From Vibrio sp. 99-70-13A1 (GTDB lineage Bacteria > Pseudomonadota > Gammaproteobacteria > Enterobacterales > Vibrionaceae): a stretch of 64,000 nucleotides of DNA. This document shows, piece after piece, positions 1-8,225 of the stretch (the first letter of the stretch is position 1; the number at the start of each line of letters is the position of its first letter). The translations under genes were made by a program, and so were the position numbers. The DNA is taken from the NCBI RefSeq assembly GCF_013114625.1, contig NZ_VTXD01000021.1, positions 1 through 64,000 on the forward strand, in the 5' to 3' direction. The notes below the pieces were generated by a model, which was given only the letters and a program-made list of their open reading frames with translations, made no database searches and was not told where the DNA came from.

Positions 1-529
1 AAATTAAACACGCGCCCACGTAAAAGACTTGGGTATAGAACACCACTGGAGTATATTCATGCGCATCTGTAGAAAGTGTCGCACTTCAAACTTGATACTA
101 AGTAAATTCAGTTACATAAGTCAAAGTTACCACGAAAAACCAAGCCTGTACGACCGAAGAAATAGCCAAATCCAAAGAACCCAACAGTGTTCACGAATTT
201 GCAGAGCCAGCAATGTTACAGACCAAGCTTCAACAAGCGAAAAATGGTGATGACCAGCGACCAAAAATACTTTTGATTCTGGCAAACCGAACGAAAGAAA
301 CCATCAGCAAATGGGCAGTTTCGTTAACCTTGCCCTTTCCCCACTTTGAGCCTGCAAAACTAGCCACGAACCGACACTAAAACTGAATGAGGAAACTCAC
401 GAACCTTGACATGTTTTACGGCTAATTTGGCAATGAATCGGGACAGAAAGAGCTGATTTTGACGATGATGAAAACCGATTGCTAGAGAGAGCGAATAAAC
501 AGAATAATGCCTATTTTACCCGCTTTACA
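1..529. other. Left-edge cassette without a convincing gene (partial)
   Basis: Incomplete cassette cut by the window edge. Only a few short ORFs are present, on the strand opposite to the neighbouring cassette genes, and they have no ribosome binding site. Around 390-415 it carries a block (CGAACCTTGACATGTTTTAC) that recurs at about 972, 1550 and 3160 in three other cassettes, so it belongs to the same family of ORF-less cassettes. I see no function. Confidence 0.5.
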
Positions 530-650
530 TAACGCCGCATTAAGTGGTGAACAACGCGACCACTGACCTTAAATCTTGCCACATTTAGCACTAAAGCCGA
601 CCTAGACTGAAATCGCCAAGCGTTGAGAATCCGTCTTAAATGCTTTGTTA
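530..650 (-). repeat. attC site 1 (VCR type)
   Basis: On the minus strand it begins TAACAAAGCATTTAAGACGG and ends in GCGGCGTTA, with paired GCGTTG and CAACGC inner boxes. This is the VCR-like attC layout of Vibrio chromosomal integrons. About 121 bp. Confidence 0.92.
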
Positions 651-1109
651 TTTTTTAGCACAATCCATTGATTTACTTGGCAAAGAACTGCAATACAACC
701 CTATATTTCTGAACCAAATCACAAGCTCGGACTCACTTGACCGCCAGATGCGCAAAACTAAAAACGAGTAAGCCCACTTCCCTGATAATGAGGCAACTCG
801 CTCAAGCCTCAACAAGCGCCCTTTCTTGGCAAAAGCAGCGCAGAACAATGGAGATTTGCCGAGACTACTGCCAAGGTTATTGGCTAATTGGGAAATATGC
901 CCAAAGCGACTTTAAGCCAGAGAAACAAGGCGACCAAACCAGCCGAAAACTTGAATGAAGCAACCCGCGAACCTTGGCATGTTTTACGGGTTAAGTGATT
1001 CAAGAATTGGGGCAGACAATAGCGAATTGCTGAGACTGCTCCCAACGAATGGCGAGAGGGGCAAAGAACGACTCAAAGGCATTTAAGCCATTGAAATCAC
1101 ATTAAAACA
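651..1109. other. ORF-less cassette, family 1
   Basis: This cassette lies between attC 1 and attC 2 and is about 70-80 percent alike to the next cassette (1232-1688) by eye. A minus-strand frame (648-848) resembles part of a frame in that next cassette (around AAFAKKG and VASLSGKW), but neither has a ribosome binding site. I treat both as noncoding or uncertain. It contains the CCGTAAAACATGCCAAGG block near 972-990 (minus strand) shared by family 1. Confidence 0.55.
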
Positions 1110-1231
1110 TAACGCCGCATTAAGTGGTGAACAACGCGACCACCCAAGCCTAAACCTTGCCACATATAGCATTGAAGCCGACCTGAACTGAAATTGCCAA
1201 GCGTTGAGAATCCGTCTTAAATGCTTTGTTA
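1110..1231 (-). repeat. attC site 2
   Basis: VCR-type attC with TAACAAAGCATTTAAGACGG at the left of the minus-strand reading and GCGGCGTTA at the crossover end. Its outer boxes match site 1, and the central part has diverged slightly. Confidence 0.92.
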
Positions 1232-1688
1232 TGTTTTAGCACAATTCATTGATTTATTTGGCAAAGAACTGAGATGCTAACTTAGATTTCTGAAGTAAAT
1301 CACAAGCTCGAACTCACTTAACCGGCAGATGCACCGAACACAAAACGAGTGAGCCCACTTCCCTGATAATGAGGCAACTCGATACGCTTTCAGCAAGTGC
1401 CCTTTCTTAGCAAAAGCAGCGGAAAACAATGGCGATTTACCGAGGCAACTGCCAAGGTTATTGGCTGATTGAGAAATACGCCCGAAGCGACTTTGAACCC
1501 GAGATACAAGACGACAAAACCACCCGAAAACTCGAATGAAGCAACCCACGAACTTTGGCATGTTTTACGGGCTGAGAGATTTAAGAACTGAGCGATAATG
1601 GTGATTTGCTGAGTCTACTCCCAACGAAAATCCAAAGGGGCAAAGAACGACTCAAAGGCATTTAAGCCATTGAAATTCCATTAAAACA
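1232..1688. other. ORF-less cassette, family 1 (possible 94-aa frame)
   Basis: Second full copy of the family 1 cassette. The longest minus-strand frame (1277-1561, 94 aa, rich in Phe, Arg and Ser) starts at the ATG inside the shared CCGTAAAACATG block. No Shine-Dalgarno precedes it, and the homologous copy at 651-1109 breaks the frame after about 22 codons. Coding is therefore doubtful; the DNA is conserved better than the frame. Confidence 0.5.
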
Positions 1689-1806
1689 TAACGCCTTGTT
1701 AAGGTGTGAGGCACGCAAATCTATGCCTAAGTAGCCACCTTAATCACTAAAACCAACGCATAGTAAAAATGCCACGCGTGCCGAATCACTCTTGAACAAT
1801 TTGTTA
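1689..1806 (-). repeat. attC site 3
   Basis: VCR-type attC. The minus strand starts TAACAAATTGTTCAAGAGTG and ends AAGGCGTTA. The usual CGTTG inner box is altered to CGTGC/GGCACG, a compensated change that keeps the pairing. Confidence 0.9.
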
Positions 1807-2252
1807 GATTGCCCGCGTGATGAAGCCAAAGTTTAGCACTAAGATGCTGAATTGGTTACGAAACTACTGGCTTTGAGCGCCAATGTAAAACTGAAAACTA
1901 CGAAACTCAAACCCAACCAACAAAACAAACTTGGCTAAGAAGTGACATGCGCCAAACAACCACAGTTTGATGCATTTTATCTGACAAAGGATTCATTCGA
2001 CCAACCTGACAACCAAGTGCGACCAAACTACTTTGAACGACTCATCCGCCACGAAAAAGAAGCAGCGCGAGCAAGACTAAGCAACCAAAATTACTGACGC
2101 GGAGAAATGAATAACGTTGAACTCAAAGAGCCGAAAAACACCCTACGCGCGATGAGATTTGGTTGCACAACTTTCGACAAGCGAACAGCTGTAAAGCACA
2201 AAGACATAAGACTAAGCTCTTTGAATATAAGCACTTTTCTATTAAAACAAAC
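1807..2252. other. ORF-less cassette, family 2 (copy 1)
   Basis: It carries the block GATGAAGCCAAAGTTTAGC near its attC-distal end, then an ACTACTGGCTTTGA segment and a TTTCGAT/TTTCGAC segment. The same order is seen in the cassettes at 4843, 5362 and 11596. Stops interrupt all frames. The only longer frame (2091-2291, minus) starts inside attC 4 and is not conserved in the other copies. A noncoding RNA or regulatory role is possible but unproven. Confidence 0.6.
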
Positions 2253-2371
2253 TAGCGCCCAATTAAGTAGCTGACAACGCAAACAATACACTTAAACTTA
2301 CCACCAAAATCACTGAAGCTAAATCGACCTAAAAATGCCGAGCGTTGACAGTCTGCTTAAATTGCTTGTTA
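2253..2371 (-). repeat. attC site 4 with altered crossover triplet
   Basis: Typical VCR boxes, but the crossover end reads GGGCGCTAG on the minus strand where all the other sites have GTTA (the plus strand shows CTAGCG instead of CTAACG). Integron integrases cut between G and TT of the GTT triplet, so this boundary may be less active. Confidence 0.88.
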
Positions 2372-2379
2372 TGTTCGAA

Positions 2380-2754
2380 CTATTCGACTTCAAACTCATT
2401 TAACAGTTTCTCGACAAACTCGTCCAAGCTATCAGAAAATAGATTACATTCCATTTTATTATGGTCGGTAAAACCGACAGAAAATTTCGTGCTAGTGTGG
2501 CTAATTACGTAATAATCGCCAAAACCATTGTGACCAATAATAAAATAGTCTTCCGGCCACTTTTCTCCAAAATAACCACTGACTCTAACCTCTAGGTTTT
2601 CTGAGATTATTTCATCTGCATCGGTAAGAAAATGGAAGTCTTCTGCTTCAGTTCCAACTAAAGCTTCGGGGTAATTTAAAAGAGCCTGCTTGTAGCTTTT
2701 AGGAAGCACGATCCCCGTCTTTCTTTCAATTAAACTCAGTTCTTCTAACTTCAT
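2380..2754 (-). CDS. SMI1/KNR4 (SUKH) family cassette protein
   Basis: 124 aa. I chose the ATG at 2754 because GGAG lies 5 nt upstream; the open frame continues further only because it reads through attC 5. The sequence has the SUKH layout: an N-terminal helix followed by GIVLPKSYKQALL, a middle segment with FHFLTDADEIISENL, then FIIGHNGFGDYYVI and a C-terminal acidic helix. SUKH proteins often act as immunity factors against contact-dependent or polymorphic toxins in the cytoplasm. No toxin gene is next to it, so an orphan immunity role is inference. The gene stops 8 bp before attC 4, as expected for a cassette. Confidence 0.8.
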   Translation of the reverse strand: MKLEELSLIERKTGIVLPKSYKQALLNYPEALVGTEAEDFHFLTDADEIISENLEVRVSGYFGEKWPEDYFIIGHNGFGDYYVISHTSTKFSVGFTDHNKMECNLFSDSLDEFVEKLLNEFEVE

Positions 2755-2770
2755 TATTTCTCCTAGAACA

Positions 2771-2890
2771 TAACGCCCAATTAAGTTGCAGACCAACGCA
2801 AACCTGAACCCAAAGCAACGCACCGATTACACCCAAACCGTTTGGAACTGAAAATGCCACGCGTTGGCTGTCAGCTTGAATTGCTTGTTA
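2771..2890 (-). repeat. attC site 5
   Basis: VCR-type attC. The minus strand opens TAACAAGCAATTCAAGCTGA and closes TTGGGCGTTA, with the inner CAACGCGTGGC and GCGTTGG boxes. Confidence 0.92.
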
Positions 2891-3308
2891 TATTTTACAT
2901 CAATAGGTTGATTTGCTTGATAAAGAATTGCGATGTTAATTTAGTTTTCTAACTCAACTCACGCGCTGTAATTGAAAATGACGCCTAAGAACAGAAAATC
3001 ACGTCGATGAAAAGAAAAACCAATATTCACCGTTAAAATAGGATAAAGAAGAAAACCGAAACCTTTTAATTTACTAACGATCACAAGGCTCACATTGACG
3101 CGACTTTAAGCCCATTACACTTTCAAACAACCCGACTCGAATCCAAAATGAAGCACCCACGAACATTGGCATGTTTTACGGCTGAAGAAAGCGAAAACCT
3201 TAAGACCTCGACATTTTACTGCTGAAAATAGCTGAAATTGACAGCCTGAGAAAGCGACAAGTCACCTACTTCACATTTGATTTTAAGACGCTGATTTCAA
3301 ATAAAACA
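2891..3308. other. ORF-less cassette, family 1 (diverged copy)
   Basis: No frame longer than about 35 codons with a credible start. It holds the family 1 block CGAACATTGGCATGTTTTAC near 3160-3180. The rest has diverged from the copies at 651 and 1232. Confidence 0.5.
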
Positions 3309-3428
3309 TAACGCCCAATTAAGTAGCTGACAACGCTACCAAATACACTTAAACCTACCACCTAAATCACTGAAGATAAACCGAGTTGAAAATGCCAAGC
3401 GTTGACAGTCTGCTTAAATTGCTTGTTA
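3309..3428 (-). repeat. attC site 6
   Basis: VCR-type attC opening TAACAAGCAATTTAAGCAGA and closing TTGGGCGTTA on the minus strand. It is almost identical to sites 4 and 7, which suggests these neighbours arose by duplication. Confidence 0.92.
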
Positions 3429-3435
3429 TATGACT

Positions 3436-3894
3436 TTACTCTGGTGGTAACGTAACTGAATCGAAGTATATTCCAGAAATCAAATAACTTTTCTTATCTT
3501 CTCTTATTTGAAAGATTATAGTCGCATCACCATGCTCAAAGGTTGTTCGTACATTGAATGTTAGTAACGTTTCACCTTCTTCATCAGATTTCATTGTAAA
3601 ATCTTTTTTAACAAACTCTGGCGGCTCAAAACTTTGCATTTCTCCTAGTTTGGATAGATAAGCTAAGATATTTTGACCTTCAACTGATTTAAATTCCTCA
3701 ATAACTTCTGGTATGAACAATTCTTTATATTGCTCAGTATCCCAAGTAGCAATCGTTGGCATGCTCTCTATAATAAAAGGGGTCCCTTTATCCGCTTGAC
3801 CCTCCAGGTTAAACTCTACAAGAGCAGTTAGCGCGAATATTCCAACCACACCCAAAGCTACAATTAACCCAATAGCTTTCATTATTTTTTCCAT
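3436..3894 (-). CDS. Cassette protein with N-terminal membrane anchor, unknown function
   Basis: 152 aa from the ATG at 3894 (MEKIMKAIGLIV); a second ATG four codons later is equally possible, and the open frame begins 13 codons earlier without a ribosome site. Residues 6-26 form one hydrophobic segment (signal anchor or signal peptide). The rest is acidic and probably periplasmic, with a compact alpha/beta look (LTFNVRTTFEHGDATIIFQI) that could be an NTF2-like fold, which is only a guess. The cassette has an unusually long leader up to attC 7, with a CCTTTTATT/AATAAAAGG hairpin at 3960-3986. Confidence 0.6.
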   Translation of the reverse strand: MEKIMKAIGLIVALGVVGIFALTALVEFNLEGQADKGTPFIIESMPTIATWDTEQYKELFIPEVIEEFKSVEGQNILAYLSKLGEMQSFEPPEFVKKDFTMKSDEEGETLLTFNVRTTFEHGDATIIFQIREDKKSYLISGIYFDSVTLPPE

Positions 3895-4062
3895 GTACAA
3901 CCTACATTTATTTACCACTAGATTCAGCAACAAGTATAAGTAAGACTTATCGCTGCGAGCCTTTTATTAAACTACCAAATAAAAGGGTCGAAATTATAAG
4001 TTTCATAAATGAATATTAATGTGAGTTAATTCAATATTTTGTACTTAGTTGATGAGTCGATA

Positions 4063-4181
4063 TAACGCCCAATTAAGTAGCTGACAACGCTACCAATACA
4101 CCCAAATTTACCACCGAAATCACTGAAGCTGAACCGAACTAAAAATGCCAAGCGTTGACAGTCTTCTTAAATTGCTTGTTA
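4063..4181 (-). repeat. attC site 7
   Basis: VCR-type attC opening TAACAAGCAATTTAAGAAGA and closing TTGGGCGTTA. Its first three bases double as the stop codon of the GNAT gene upstream. Confidence 0.92.
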
Positions 4182-4694
4182 TGATTGTGGTCGGGGAATC
4201 GTATATTCGTAAAAAGACACACCACTTCCATTTATTGGTTGCTCTATAAAGCCTAACTTTTTAAGTAAGTTAGCTGAAGCAACATTAGATGTTTCAACGC
4301 CACCAACAAGCTTTAACCAAGGCCCAGTATTAACTACTTCTTCGATAAAGCTTTTCAGTAGCTCACTCGCCAGCCCTTTACCCCAATATTTTTCATTGAG
4401 TAAGTAACCTATGTGCGCGTCACTTTCGTTCTCCACATAGGCGAACAGAAAACCGATTAACTCTTGTGCCTCAGATTTCACTTGAAGTAATCGACTCTCC
4501 GACAACATTCGGTCGAGCCAAACTCGTGCCAATTCACAGGAAATAATACCATGAAAATATGGAGGCAAGTTTTCAACAACTAATGGCGTTAGAATACTAG
4601 GAATCTCTTCGATCAGAACTGAGCGCTCAGTTAACGAAAGATCACCTGAGATTTCAGCAACTCTCAGCCTCTGAGTTTCAAACGATATTGTCAT
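4179..4694 (-). CDS. GNAT family N-acetyltransferase (RimJ/RimL type)
   Basis: 171 aa. The N terminus (FETQRLRVAEIS) and the acetyl-CoA loop region around residues 100-112 (NEKYWGKGLASELL, the Q/RxxGxG/A equivalent) mark a RimJ/RimL-type GNAT. The SANLLKKLGF motif near residue 147 is the usual beta6/alpha4 signature. It would transfer acetyl from acetyl-CoA to a protein N terminus or a small amine; the substrate cannot be read. The TAA stop is supplied by the first bases of attC 7, a typical cassette arrangement. AGG lies 9 nt before the ATG. Confidence 0.85.
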   Translation of the reverse strand: MTISFETQRLRVAEISGDLSLTERSVLIEEIPSILTPLVVENLPPYFHGIISCELARVWLDRMLSESRLLQVKSEAQELIGFLFAYVENESDAHIGYLLNEKYWGKGLASELLKSFIEEVVNTGPWLKLVGGVETSNVASANLLKKLGFIEQPINGSGVSFYEYTIPRPQS

Positions 4695-4721
4695 AAAATC
4701 TGCCTATTTCGATAAAAATCA

Positions 4722-4842
4722 TAACGCCGTGTTAAGCAGTGAGCAACGCCCACCCAACTCAAGACAACATACCATAATCACCACACTAAAACTTGATACC
4801 AAAACCCGCAAGCGTTGGGAATCTGTCTTGAACACTTTGTTA
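4722..4842 (-). repeat. attC site 8
   Basis: VCR-type attC opening TAACAAAGTGTTCAAGACAG and closing ACGGCGTTA on the minus strand. Near-identical to site 9, which flanks the next cassette. Confidence 0.92.
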
Positions 4843-5240
4843 GTTTGCCAACGCGATGAAGCCAAAGTTTAGCGCCAAGGTGCTGAGCTAGATAGAAAAC
4901 TACTGGCTTTGAACGCAGAGATAAAACTGGAAACTACAGAACTCAAATCCAAACAGCAAGAGCACTTGGCTAAGAAGACTTTCGCTGAACTTAACCACCA
5001 CGAGTACCGAATTTCAAAGCTGAACGGGTATATTTCAAAACCAAAGAAACAGCGCCAAAGAACCTGGAGAAAAGAACCTTACTAACACGAAAGAAATGAA
5101 TAACACGGCAGCCAATTAACCAAAAAACTGACTACGTGCGATGTGAGTTTCGATGATAAGTATTTGGGAACTCACAGGTGAATAGAAAGAGCGAAGCACT
5201 AAGCTTTTAGACCCATAATGCTTTTCTACCCCTTGCAAAC
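4843..5240. other. ORF-less cassette, family 2 (copy 2)
   Basis: Carries GATGAAGCCAAAGTTTAGC and the rest of the family 2 blocks. With its attC it is a tandem near-duplicate of the next cassette, with about 85 percent identity by eye. No reading frame above 60 codons on either strand. Confidence 0.6.
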
Positions 5241-5361
5241 TAACGCCGTGTTAAGCAGTGAGCAACGCCCACTAAACTCAAGACAGCACACCATAATCAC
5301 TACTCTAAAACTTGATACCTAAAGTCGCAAGCGTTGGGAATCTGTCTTGAACACTTTGTTA
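5241..5361 (-). repeat. attC site 9
   Basis: VCR-type attC, nearly the same sequence as site 8, including the same central segment. Confidence 0.92.
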
Positions 5362-5759
5362 GTTTGCCACCGTGATGAAGCCAAAGTTTAGCGCCAAGGT
5401 GCTGAACTAGATGCAAAACTACTGGCTTTGAACGCAGAGATAAAACAGGAAACTACAGAACTAAAACCCAAACAGCAAAACGCTCTTGGCTAAGAAGACT
5501 TTCGCTGAACCTGACAATCACAAATACCAAACTTCAATATTCACACTGAAAACAAAACACCAAAGAAATAGCGCTAAAGAACTTGATGAAAAGAGCCTTA
5601 CTGACGCGAAAGAAATGAATAACACCGCAGCCAATTAACCGAAAAACTGGCTACGTGTGATGAGAATTTCGATGACAAGTATTTGGGAACTGACAGGTGA
5701 ACAGTAAAGACCCAGAACTGAGCTTTTAGACTAAAAACGCTTTTCTACCCTTTGCAAAC
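5362..5759. other. ORF-less cassette, family 2 (copy 3)
   Basis: Third family 2 copy, adjacent to copy 2. The two copies differ by substitutions and small indels that would disrupt any frame but keep the block order. This argues for a noncoding element or simple neutral duplication. Confidence 0.6.
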
Positions 5760-5878
5760 TAACGCCCAATTAACTTGCGCAGCAACGCAATACGGTGGTT
5801 CTGCATTACACCGTAACCACTAAATCTGATTAGAAGTAAAAATGCCACGCGTTGCAAGTCAGGTTGAATTGCTTGTTA
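5760..5878 (-). repeat. attC site 10
   Basis: VCR-type attC opening TAACAAGCAATTCAACCTGA and closing TTGGGCGTTA on the minus strand. Confidence 0.92.
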
Positions 5879-5887
5879 TGTTTATGA

Positions 5888-6091
5888 CTACTTACGAAAA
5901 GTAACCTTCATACCGTTCCGGTTTTGCTCCATCGACTTAATCTTACGACTAACATATTTTGGCAATAGTTCTTTATTACCGAGATAATATGACTTGCCCT
6001 TTTGAGTAAGAGCGCCAATAGCAACAAGTTCATCAAAATCAATAGGCTTCGCTAACTCTTCTGACAACGCTAAATATTCTTTCCTATCCAC
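5888..6091 (-). CDS. Small cassette protein, unknown function
   Basis: 67 aa with a GTG start (6091) placed 6 nt after AAGGAG. The protein is basic at the C terminus (SRKIKSMEQNRNGMKVTFRK) and has an N-terminal helix, a short strand-turn segment (GALTQKGKSYYLG) and no membrane segment. No family recognised. It stops 9 bp before attC 10, which supports a real cassette gene. Confidence 0.6.
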   Translation of the reverse strand: MDRKEYLALSEELAKPIDFDELVAIGALTQKGKSYYLGNKELLPKYVSRKIKSMEQNRNGMKVTFRK

Positions 6092-6211
6092 AACGTACTC
6101 CTTATAAAACCGATTATTCCAAAGAAAAGAAGGTTATTAAAACTTCCAAAATTGACAAGTCATTAAAACATAATCCAATGATAACAAAGCGAACATGCCA
6201 AATCGTAAACA

Positions 6212-6337
6212 TAACGCCCAATTAAGGGGTGAACAACGCTACCCCCCCCCACACCTAAAGCATTGTGCCATAAACACTAAATTTGAAGTAGAAGCAAAAG
6301 TGCCAAGCGTTGTGAATCCCTCTTAAATTGCTTGTTA
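6212..6337 (-). repeat. attC site 11 with poly-C loop
   Basis: VCR-type attC opening TAACAAGCAATTTAAGAGGG and closing TTGGGCGTTA. Nine consecutive C residues at 6242-6250 (plus strand) lie in the loop region, and this is the longest site (126 bp). Confidence 0.9.
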
Positions 6338-6340
6338 TGT

Positions 6341-7084
6341 TCAGTTTAGGGCAATGAACTTATGTTCCGGTAATATCTCTTTGCATGCATCTCGTAAACT
6401 TTGAAATATGACCTTTAGCCCCTTTTCTGTTTCTAAAACATTTGTTTCCATTACTGCTACAGACTGGTATGCAGCCTTAAATATTGGGGGTGGTAGCGTA
6501 TCTTCATACTCACCAATCGTTGCTTTACGATCAAGTAAACCCAATTCAAACATCTTAGGCTGCAAGATATTTAAGTAGTGCTCATTTCGTATTTTAAAAG
6601 ATTCAATTGTTTGAATATAACCATCTTGTTCATTATTAATTTCTAGTAACAACTGAGGTTTAGAGGTTAATATTAAAGCAATTTCATTTATATCAACAAT
6701 GGCATTGTCGTTAAAGTTTTTCTCAGCATTCATCGAGAAAGCTTTATCATGTATCGTAGTGTACTTAGACAACTTTTTCTTCATGTTGCCGATAGTATTC
6801 AACTGCATAGTGATGTTTAATAAGGCTTTGTTCAAAATAGCTGCATTTTGCGCTTTCTCTTTTAACTCAATTCTTTCATTTTTAATACCCTCAAGCCGAT
6901 TGTTAAACTTGAAGGCAAGAGTTGCACCAAAGCCAGCACTACCAGCGACAGTTAGAGCCCGTATAATGTGTTCATAATATATAGGCACTACGCCTTGCTC
7001 GATCGCAATACCGGATAAATACCATGCATTTATGAGCAACAATGCAAATAAAACACCCAAAAATTCGGGTAAATAGTTTTTCAA
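6341..7084 (-). CDS. Membrane-anchored coiled-coil cassette protein, unknown function
   Basis: 247 aa. I take the TTG at 7084 as start because AGGAGG ends 5 nt before it; the longer frame reads through attC 12. Two hydrophobic segments follow (about residues 8-25 and 37-60, the second with AGSAGFGATLAF), then a long charged helical region (about 65-115, ERIELKEKAQNAAILNKALL) and a helical C-terminal domain. It looks like an inner membrane protein with a cytoplasmic helical domain. No family recognised. The gene is AT-rich like the other cassettes. Confidence 0.65.
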   Translation of the reverse strand: MKNYLPEFLGVLFALLLINAWYLSGIAIEQGVVPIYYEHIIRALTVAGSAGFGATLAFKFNNRLEGIKNERIELKEKAQNAAILNKALLNITMQLNTIGNMKKKLSKYTTIHDKAFSMNAEKNFNDNAIVDINEIALILTSKPQLLLEINNEQDGYIQTIESFKIRNEHYLNILQPKMFELGLLDRKATIGEYEDTLPPPIFKAAYQSVAVMETNVLETEKGLKVIFQSLRDACKEILPEHKFIALN

Positions 7085-7100
7085 ATTCACCTCCTGAACA

Positions 7101-7191
7101 TAACGCCGCATTAAGGTGTGACGCACGCTTGGCTATACTTGAGCGAAGCGAAAATGCCAAGCGTAAGGAATCACTCTTAAATGCTTTGTTA
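7101..7191 (-). repeat. attC site 12 (short, 91 bp)
   Basis: Shorter attC whose centre (TTGGCTATACTTGAGCGAAG on the plus strand) is nearly identical to that of site 17. The inner box is GCGTAAG rather than GCGTTGG. The outer boxes TAACAAAGCATTTAAGAGTG and GCGGCGTTA are standard. Confidence 0.9.
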
Positions 7192-7201
7192 TATTCGTAG
7201 C

Positions 7202-7735
7202 CTATTGATTAAAAAGCTGTTCTACCGTTTTCATTGGTAAGAACATACGAATACGCCCATTATGTTCACACAATACTTCAAAGCCGAACTTCGTATAGAA
7301 CGCTTGAGCAGAATCAGTCAGGCAGTCCACAACAATTGCGTATGCTCTCATGTGATGGTTCACTTCCCACAAGTACTTCAGTGCACGAATTAGACTAACC
7401 TTTCCCAGTCCAGAGCCATGAAACTCTTTGTGCACAGCTAATTGAGCCAAAAGAAAAACAGGAATTGGATATCTAGGAAGTTTCTTTGCTAATTGTGCCG
7501 GTAATGTTTCTCGGCTGATTGAACTCGGTGCAACACTATAAAATGCGCAAATAGCGAATTTTTGATTTAATAATGGATGAGCACTAGGTAAAACCATCGT
7601 TCGGCTAATGCCCGCTTGCATGTGCTTTGCAGCTTGAGTTTTAATAAATGTGTTTAGCTCTTGCTCGCCACAGTCAAATAAGTTGCGGTCATGCTTTGAT
7701 TTACTAAGTTCTACGAACTCTTTACCCCAACTCAC
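7202..7735 (-). CDS. GNAT toxin of a DUF1778-type toxin-antitoxin system
   Basis: 177 aa. The frame starts GTG at 7735 and overlaps the antitoxin stop (GTGA). The N terminus (FDCGEQELNTFIKTQAAKHMQAGISRT), VFLLAQLAV and the acetyl-CoA loop HGSGLGKVSL with a later FYTKFGF match the TacT/AtaT-like GNAT toxins, which acetylate the amino acid on charged tRNA and stop translation. Pairing with a ribbon-helix-helix antitoxin directly upstream supports this. Such pairs are common in Vibrio arrays, where they are thought to stabilise the array. Confidence 0.88.
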   Translation of the reverse strand: MSWGKEFVELSKSKHDRNLFDCGEQELNTFIKTQAAKHMQAGISRTMVLPSAHPLLNQKFAICAFYSVAPSSISRETLPAQLAKKLPRYPIPVFLLAQLAVHKEFHGSGLGKVSLIRALKYLWEVNHHMRAYAIVVDCLTDSAQAFYTKFGFEVLCEHNGRIRMFLPMKTVEQLFNQ

Positions 7736-8001
7736 TTAATACCACTCTCATCTGTAAATTTGGCAGCTTCAAGCAAAGCTTGATTCGGTGCTTTTGCTCT
7801 ATTACACGCAGCCATAAACTCATCAAAGACACTGTCTTTGACCATAATACTTTCATGCTCCTCAATAACATGAGTTGCATCTTCGTCCATAAGTCTCACA
7901 ACATATTCAGTGAGACTTTTTAAACCAAGTAAAGCCGATGCTTTTTCGGCTTTTGCCTTGATCTCTTCATCAAGGCGGATATCTAAACGTGCAGTTGCCA
8001 T
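7732..8001 (-). CDS. DUF1778 ribbon-helix-helix antitoxin
   Basis: 89 aa. The start at 8001 (MATARLDIRLDEEIKAKAEK) is preceded by AGGAGGGG. The N terminus is the ribbon-helix-helix DNA-binding part; the C-terminal half (FDEFMAACNRAKAPNQALL) would wrap and neutralise the GNAT toxin. The frame is open further upstream to 8250, but only by translating attC 13; that extension (RRIPNAWHF, LNAALYSL) resembles the DUF3265-type peptides that are read-through of attC sites, so I exclude it. Confidence 0.88.
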   Translation of the reverse strand: MATARLDIRLDEEIKAKAEKASALLGLKSLTEYVVRLMDEDATHVIEEHESIMVKDSVFDEFMAACNRAKAPNQALLEAAKFTDESGIK

Positions 8002-8014
8002 AACCCCTCCTGCG

Positions 8015-8031
8015 TACGGATACATTCCGTA
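8015..8031. promoter_or_regulatory. Likely antitoxin operator
   Basis: Perfect inverted repeat TACGGA-N5-TCCGTA lying between the -10 box and the start codon of the antitoxin. A further TACGGGAAC/TACGGAAC pair lies at about 8075-8094. Ribbon-helix-helix antitoxins of this type autoregulate by binding such palindromes. Confidence 0.6.
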
Positions 8032-8040
8032 ACCTGAAAG

Positions 8041-8069
8041 ATTATAGTGCAAATTTAAAGCACATTCAA
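8041..8069 (-). promoter_or_regulatory. Cassette-borne promoter of the toxin-antitoxin pair
   Basis: On the minus strand TTGAAT (8064-8069) and a perfect TATAAT (8041-8046) are separated by 17 bp, ending about 40 bp before the antitoxin start. This cassette therefore does not depend on a distant array promoter. Confidence 0.75.
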
Positions 8070-8103
8070 ATTGTACGGGAACTTTACGGAACGAAAGAGA
8101 ATA

Positions 8104-8225
8104 TAACGCCGCATTAAGTGGTGAGCAACGCCTGCCACCCGACCTAAACCATTGTGCCGTAAACACTAAAGTCGAATCAAACCGAAAGTGCCAAGCGTTG
8201 GGAATCCGTCTTAAATGCTTTGTTA
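8104..8225 (-). repeat. attC site 13
   Basis: VCR-type attC opening TAACAAAGCATTTAAGACGG and closing GCGGCGTTA. The gene that precedes it on the minus strand (8177-8764) reads 49 bp into it before stopping. Confidence 0.92.

Noticed and set aside
29-250. 73-codon plus-strand frame at the left edge
   Set aside because: Opposite to cassette orientation, no ribosome site, and biased to Ser/Arg/Thr as expected from noncoding AT-rich sequence.
737-958. 73-codon plus-strand frame in a family 1 cassette
   Set aside because: Opposite to the array direction and not kept open in the related cassette at 1232-1688.
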